Assembly: GCA_964601895.1 (NCBI GenBank)
Contig: CAZROT010000020.1
Location: 1 to 24,262 of the forward strand
Length of the DNA stretch: 24,262 bases
DNA from: CAZROT01 sp964601895
GTDB taxonomy: Bacteria; Pseudomonadota; Gammaproteobacteria; Enterobacterales; Enterobacteriaceae
Direction of reading: 5' to 3'
Below the pieces are notes generated by a model that worked only from the letters and a program-made list of their open reading frames with translations, was not told the DNA's origin and did no database searches. The position numbers and the translations under genes were made by a program. Shown piece by piece: positions 20,409 through 24,262 of this stretch; position 1 is the first letter of the stretch, and each line of letters opens with the position of its first letter.

Positions 20409-22887
20409 TATTTCTTCGCAAATAATCAATAATGCGATAGACAGCTTTACAATCTACCTCGTTATATGATATAATAGAAATCATTTTTTCTGTTTCAGTG
20501 ATTTTTACATCCGAATCAGATTCCTCCAATTCTTTGTATAATTTCACAGCTTCAGCCATAGCTTCAATTCCATTCGCACATCCCTGGTCGTCATAAGTAA
20601 TATCTATCAAATTGTTGGAGTTCATGCCTTTAACAATCGCCTTTAATCCAAATGAAAGAGCACCCCTAACCACAATAGGCTCACTTCTCATCACATCATA
20701 AAAGTTCACCCAATTTTCCACAATTAATTTATTATGAAATCTTTCTCTAGGATGACGTTCCATCGCGCGCTCATATGCTTTAGGTTCAATATGCCCCCAA
20801 TGATATAAGTTAACGCGCAATTGAGAATCTTGCACTTCTTGTAATGTCGCATCGCCGCGCCGAAAAAGTTTTGCCATTTGTGCCATTCGGGTATGAATCT
20901 TGTTCCAAAAGTCTGGAACAATTTTTTTACGACGCTCGATTTCCCAATTAACTACACGTTGAATATAATCATAGAAAGAGTTAATCATTTGCTTTTCGGC
21001 ATCAAACGTCATATGTGTTGCTGTGAAATTTTTATATTGCCACTCTTTTGTCTTAATTATTTTACCTTCAACAGGGGTTGACTTTGTTTCGTGCCAACCA
21101 ACACCTATCATAAAGATTAAATCGCCAGATTTGCCTTTACGGCCAGGCCCAAATGTTCTACGTACCATGCCGTCAACATTACTTTTTGCCGTTGATGCAG
21201 CTGCATCATGCACAGTCTCAAAATCTACATAAAATTCAATAGGCTCATCTACTTCATCAATCATCTTTTCTGGCAGCAAAGAAAGATGTTGCCAATTACG
21301 ATAATTATTCTGAATACTCTTAGGCAAAATCATCGGAGGATTGTCAGATTCATCCCGGTTAATATTCAGCACATCGCCGATAATATCACCCAACCTCGGC
21401 TTTTCATCCTCCGTTTTGCGCTTCTTAAATCCCATAACTTCGGGAGTAAGTGCAGGATCTGTCCACTCAGTTATGCCTGCATCATGTGCACGTTTGCGTT
21501 GTTTAACACCACAATACCAAACTAATGTAATCTCATTTAATTTTTCCGCAAGCACTTTCTTCTTCTCATGCCATGGACTATCACATTTATTTGACATATT
21601 AGGATATAATTCATAAATAGATGGTTTTGGATGCAATGTCCAAAACATACCTTCCGCCCTAACACGGCGAATCCAATTAACAGCAGCATTTGCTTTTGCA
21701 ACTATATGCTCATCTAATTTGGCTTCAGTGAAATTAATCGACCCAAGCCTTTCAAACGGACCATTACCGTGCATTTTTACATTTTTTTGCACACATGACC
21801 AATTTCTTCCGAGCAAGTATGCGCATTTAGCTTCATACCCCTGTAATTTTGTAAGAGCGCGCTGATATATATACATTTGCGCTTTATATGCCGGCATATT
21901 ACCACTGTTAGTAAGATGTATCTGATCCGCCCGCATTTTAAGTGTCGAATACTTAACATCAACTATAACGTAATGCCATTGATCAGACGCCAAAGCTTTT
22001 GCACGTGCTTGACGCCTAGATCTCCTTAATTTTTGTATATTTTGTGTTTTTGTTTTTTTTAAATTTTTAACAGTTGCGCGTTTTTTCATAGAAACTTCCT
22101 CCTCCGCTTGCTTACGTTCTCTCTTTTTCGCACGAGTGGACACATGCTTTTGAGCCATTTTAGTAATGGCCTCAACTAATCCGCTAAATCTCGGATCAGC
22201 AAAATCAAACTTAGATATATCTATATTATCATTTTCATCACCTTCAAAAGGATCTTCAAAAGGAAATCCCTCACTAGTAGATGGTATGTCAACAGGTGGA
22301 TTAAGATCAGGGCCAAAATCTGCAGGCTTCGAGTACTCTTCCTTCGTCAGTGGTGCATATCTTACTAACTTATGTAAATAATCTGATCTTACTAAAAAAT
22401 CCGGACTACCAAATGTTTTATTATCCCAATCATGCAATACTCCTTGATAAATAAATGGAATACCTTTACGCATTGCAGCAACTGTTTCTTCTGCTTTAGA
22501 TTCTAAAATAATATCTTTAGAATTCATAGCAATCTGTTTTATTTGATTTGGAAACTTCTGTTGTATATATGTAACAACCGCCTTCTCAAATTGATTGCCT
22601 TGCTCTAAAATAAATGCATGTGCATGCTTTTCTGCAGCAACTGTTCTTTCAGATATTACAGACTGAAGAGGTTCAGCATCAGTCTTTGATCTCTTTAAAG
22701 TTGCGTCTTTAACAATGTCCGGAATGTGCATTGGCTTCTCACTTTGATACATTTCAAAATAATCTAATAACGGATCATTACGTAACCAATTAGCTGTTCT
22801 ACTAGCAGAAACCCATTGTGATTCATCTTCATCTTTTGCTGCAACAAAGTGTACATCGGAATCTGAAATATCTATAAATGCGTCCAT
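20269..22887 (-). CDS. RecB/Cas4-like nuclease fused to RNase H-like exonuclease, 872 aa
   Basis: The N-terminal half is a PD-(D/E)XK nuclease of the RecB/Cas4 type. G-N-Q-F-E101-K-A-V is followed by F-G-S-P-D163-F-L-V, then V-I-V-D310-V-K312-Y and Y-K-A-Q337-M-Y-I-Y. Between D163 and D310 sits a lysine/arginine-rich insert of about 120 residues. The C-terminal half is a DEDD-type RNase H-like domain (RNase_H_2/YprB style), starting I-E-F-Y-V-D555-F-E557-T and ending with I-S-Y-N-E-V-D-C-K-A-V-Y. The fusion is that of TM0106-type predicted RecB nucleases. It probably acts in DNA repair, recombination or genome processing (inference). The basic KKRPRDE near the end may be a nuclear localisation signal. 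No AAAATTGA box upstream. Confidence 0.85.
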   Translation of the reverse strand: MDAFIDISDSDVHFVAAKDEDESQWVSASRTANWLRNDPLLDYFEMYQSEKPMHIPDIVKDATLKRSKTDAEPLQSVISERTVAAEKHAHAFILEQGNQFEKAVVTYIQQKFPNQIKQIAMNSKDIILESKAEETVAAMRKGIPFIYQGVLHDWDNKTFGSPDFLVRSDYLHKLVRYAPLTKEEYSKPADFGPDLNPPVDIPSTSEGFPFEDPFEGDENDNIDISKFDFADPRFSGLVEAITKMAQKHVSTRAKKRERKQAEEEVSMKKRATVKNLKKTKTQNIQKLRRSRRQARAKALASDQWHYVIVDVKYSTLKMRADQIHLTNSGNMPAYKAQMYIYQRALTKLQGYEAKCAYLLGRNWSCVQKNVKMHGNGPFERLGSINFTEAKLDEHIVAKANAAVNWIRRVRAEGMFWTLHPKPSIYELYPNMSNKCDSPWHEKKKVLAEKLNEITLVWYCGVKQRKRAHDAGITEWTDPALTPEVMGFKKRKTEDEKPRLGDIIGDVLNINRDESDNPPMILPKSIQNNYRNWQHLSLLPEKMIDEVDEPIEFYVDFETVHDAAASTAKSNVDGMVRRTFGPGRKGKSGDLIFMIGVGWHETKSTPVEGKIIKTKEWQYKNFTATHMTFDAEKQMINSFYDYIQRVVNWEIERRKKIVPDFWNKIHTRMAQMAKLFRRGDATLQEVQDSQLRVNLYHWGHIEPKAYERAMERHPRERFHNKLIVENWVNFYDVMRSEPIVVRGALSFGLKAIVKGMNSNNLIDITYDDQGCANGIEAMAEAVKLYKELEESDSDVKITETEKMISIISYNEVDCKAVYRIIDYLRRNNGFVNIKRPMLERGNELEKGIEIAKKRPRDEIASEPEEEISVEIYE

Positions 22888-23009
22888 CAGTTTTGTGTTT
22901 CAAGACTATTTTGTATAAAATGTAAAAGCTTTATATGTTATACTTATTTTTTTATATTTTAAAATGATAAATTAATATTACTAAACTACTACCTTTTACT
23001 AAATATATC

Positions 23010-23453
23010 ATGGAATCACTCGCTGATAGACCAAACTTACTTTTTACTATATTCGTCAGAAACAAGAATAAGAATCTTCTTGTTATTAGAAAATTAAATA
23101 GACCTTTATATCGCGTCAAAATAGCAAAAATTCTTTGTAGACACCTTGTATATAAAAGCGGCAAACAGGAATGGCGGGTTAATGGATTATTACACAGGGA
23201 GACTGGACCGGCTGTTATATTCAAAGATGGTACTAAATATTGGTATTGTTGTGATGTATTGCATCGTGATACTCGTGATGAAACAGGAAACATAGGACCA
23301 GCAATGGAATACCCTGATGGTTATAAAGCTTGGTATAGATTTGGACAACGTCACAGATTAAAAGGACCAGCTGTTATTTGGAATAACGGCAGTACAGAAT
23401 TTTGGAAACAGGATAAACGAATCAGTGCACATAACCCTGATGTTAAATTTTGA
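23010..23453 (+). CDS. PNLLFLI-leader / HRxxGPA repeat protein, 147 aa (copy F)
   Basis: Smallest intact family member. It starts MESLADRPNLLFTIFVR, then RPLYRVKIAKILCRHLV in place of the F-x-x-K-L-x-x-A motif. Three repeats follow: W-R-V-N-G-L-L-H-R-E-T-G-P-A-V-I, VLHRDTRDETGNIGPAM and QRHRLKGPAVI, the second with an expanded HR-to-GPA spacing. It ends shortly after the third repeat with a TGA. No AAAATTGA box is visible before the ATG. Function unknown. Confidence 0.87.
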   Translation: MESLADRPNLLFTIFVRNKNKNLLVIRKLNRPLYRVKIAKILCRHLVYKSGKQEWRVNGLLHRETGPAVIFKDGTKYWYCCDVLHRDTRDETGNIGPAMEYPDGYKAWYRFGQRHRLKGPAVIWNNGSTEFWKQDKRISAHNPDVKF

Positions 23454-23490
23454 TACAACTTTTCATACTACCATTTGTAAAAATCGCGAT

Positions 23491-23646
23491 ATGGACTTTT
23501 TTGGCAAAATACCAAATTTATTATTCTTAATTTAGATTAGACATAGAGCTTCATTGTTTATTACTATTGCTCAAATTATTCATGTAAATGGTTATGAACC
23601 ATGGTTTTTAAATGGAAAACAACATCAATATATTGCATTTATCTAA
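23491..23646 (+). pseudogene. Decayed PNLLFLI/HR-repeat family copy
   Basis: From ATG 23491 the frame reads MDFFGKIPNLLFLI, hits TAG at 23533-23535, and continues IRHRASLF..., then NGYEPWFLNGKQHQYIAF to TAA at 23644-23646. The leader is nearly perfect (PNLLFLI-stop-IR), the middle segment is shortened, and a single degenerate repeat (W-F-L-N-G-K-Q-H-Q) remains. This is a truncated, inactivated paralogue between two intact copies. Confidence 0.8.
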
Positions 23647-23740
23647 ATCAAATGTATTGTAAATTCGATATTTATCTTTTTTAAAAAAATAATTTGTAAT
23701 TGAACTTTTACAAATATGAAAAATCATATAGAATAAATAA

Positions 23741-23748
23741 AAAATTGA
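23741..23748 (+). promoter_or_regulatory. AAAATTGA promoter box for copy A-right
   Basis: Exact box 37 nt before the ATG at 23786. The surrounding sequence (AAAAAATTGATTATTATTTT) is shared with the inverted copy on the left flank. Confidence 0.7.
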
Positions 23749-23785
23749 TTATTATTTTATTATAAATAATTTCTACAAAATTAAT

Positions 23786-24262
23786 ATGAACAAACTAGCT
23801 CAAAACCCTAATTTGTTGTTCTTAATTTGGATTAGAAACATTATAAGTAACAAACAATTTTTCTTAATCACAAGATTAAAAGAATCTTTATTTAGAATCA
23901 AAATTATTAAAGCATTTACCACTGTTATCCGTGCAAATGATTATGAAGAATGGTATTTAAATGGAAAACGTCATCGAGAAAATGGACCAGCACTTATTCG
24001 TACAAATGGTGATCAAGTATGGTATTTAAATGGAAAACGTCATCGAGAAAATGGACCAGCTGTTATTCGTGCAAATGGTAATGAAGTATGGTATTTAAAT
24101 GGAGAACTTCATCGAGAAAATGGACCAGCACTTATTCGTGCAAATGGTAATGAAGTATGGTATATAAATGGAAAACTTCATCGAGAAAATGGACCAGCTG
24201 TTATTCGTGCAAATGGTGATGAAGAATGGTATTTAAATGGAGAACTTCATCGAGAAAATGGA
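23786..24262 (+). CDS. PNLLFLI-leader / HRxxGPA tandem-repeat protein, partial (copy A-right)
   Basis: ATG 23786-23788 opens a frame that runs off the right edge (159 codons visible). It starts MNKLAQNPNLLFLIWIR, identical over 17 residues to the left-flank copy, followed by closely similar LITRLKESLFRIKIIKAF. Five 69-bp repeats follow, each coding for W-Y-[LI]-N-G-[KE]-x-H-R-E-N-G-P-A-x-I-R. The repeats are nearly identical to one another, so the array is young or kept uniform by recombination. Function unknown. Confidence 0.87.
   Translation, partial: MNKLAQNPNLLFLIWIRNIISNKQFFLITRLKESLFRIKIIKAFTTVIRANDYEEWYLNGKRHRENGPALIRTNGDQVWYLNGKRHRENGPAVIRANGNEVWYLNGELHRENGPALIRANGNEVWYINGKLHRENGPAVIRANGDEEWYLNGELHRENG
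23942..24262 (+). repeat. 69-bp tandem repeat, about five units, coding
   Basis: The AATGGA at the end of each unit recurs at 23986, 24055, 24124, 24193 and 24262 (last base), a strict 69-bp period. It is the inverted counterpart of the array at 1-414 and is cut by the window edge in the same repeat phase. Confidence 0.93.

Noticed and set aside
20878..22381. Plus-strand ORFs opposite the large nuclease
   Set aside because: All lie antisense to a gene with clear catalytic motifs and show no family features.
1..24262. Bacterial or plasmid origin
   Set aside because: No Shine-Dalgarno pattern, operons or tRNAs; instead NCLDV poly(A) polymerase, TFIIB, E2 and AAAATTGA boxes.

Overview
The window looks like a piece of a nucleocytoplasmic large DNA virus (Nucleocytoviricota). 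It is AT-rich, has short AT-rich intergenic spacers and intronless genes on both strands, and carries hallmark viral genes next to eukaryote-like accessory genes. The hallmark genes are a poly(A) polymerase catalytic subunit and a TFIIB-like factor. Accessory genes include a UV-damage endonuclease, an E2 ubiquitin conjugase, a Cdc123-like ATP-grasp protein and an inositol polyphosphate kinase. An AAAATTGA or AAA(A)TTTGA box lies about 20-60 nt upstream of many start codons, and short hairpins follow several stop codons. Both traits recall Mimivirus-like viruses (early promoter box; hairpin-directed 3' ends). I infer an Imitervirales-like virus, but family placement cannot be proven from this window.

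Layout. The left flank (1-2323) holds three minus-strand members of a repeat-protein family. Members have an N-terminal PNLLFLIxxR leader followed by roughly 23-residue repeats of the type W-Y-x-N-G-K-x-H-R-x-x-G-P-A. The right flank (23010-24262) holds three plus-strand members, one of them decayed, and two more lie inside (5536-6549, 7321-7983). The outermost left and right copies are near-identical, inverted, and run off the window in their 69-bp tandem repeats.

Between the flanks, in order: a start-less small ORF, UV endonuclease, TFIIB, a frameshifted secreted protein, family members flanking a GNAT acetyltransferase, E2, a four-helix membrane protein, Cdc123-like, a SLATT-like 2TM protein, a metallophosphoesterase, a PD-(D/E)XK protein, a split small membrane protein, a Cys-rich protein, poly(A) polymerase, and two unknown genes. 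A repeat-bearing intergenic region, a zinc-finger protein, the inositol polyphosphate kinase, an unknown protein and a large two-domain nuclease complete the list. A zinc-ribbon ORF overlaps the 3' end of the nuclease gene in another frame.

How it may work together (inference). Genes with the promoter box are mostly candidates for early host manipulation: repeat proteins, E2, Cdc123-like, SLATT-like. The transcription, mRNA-processing and large nuclease genes (TFIIB, poly(A) polymerase, the 872-aa nuclease) lack it. Most intriguing are the expanding repeat family, the viral inositol polyphosphate kinase, the Cdc123-SLATT pair, a 77-bp duplicated regulatory segment, and several genes interrupted by a single lesion.
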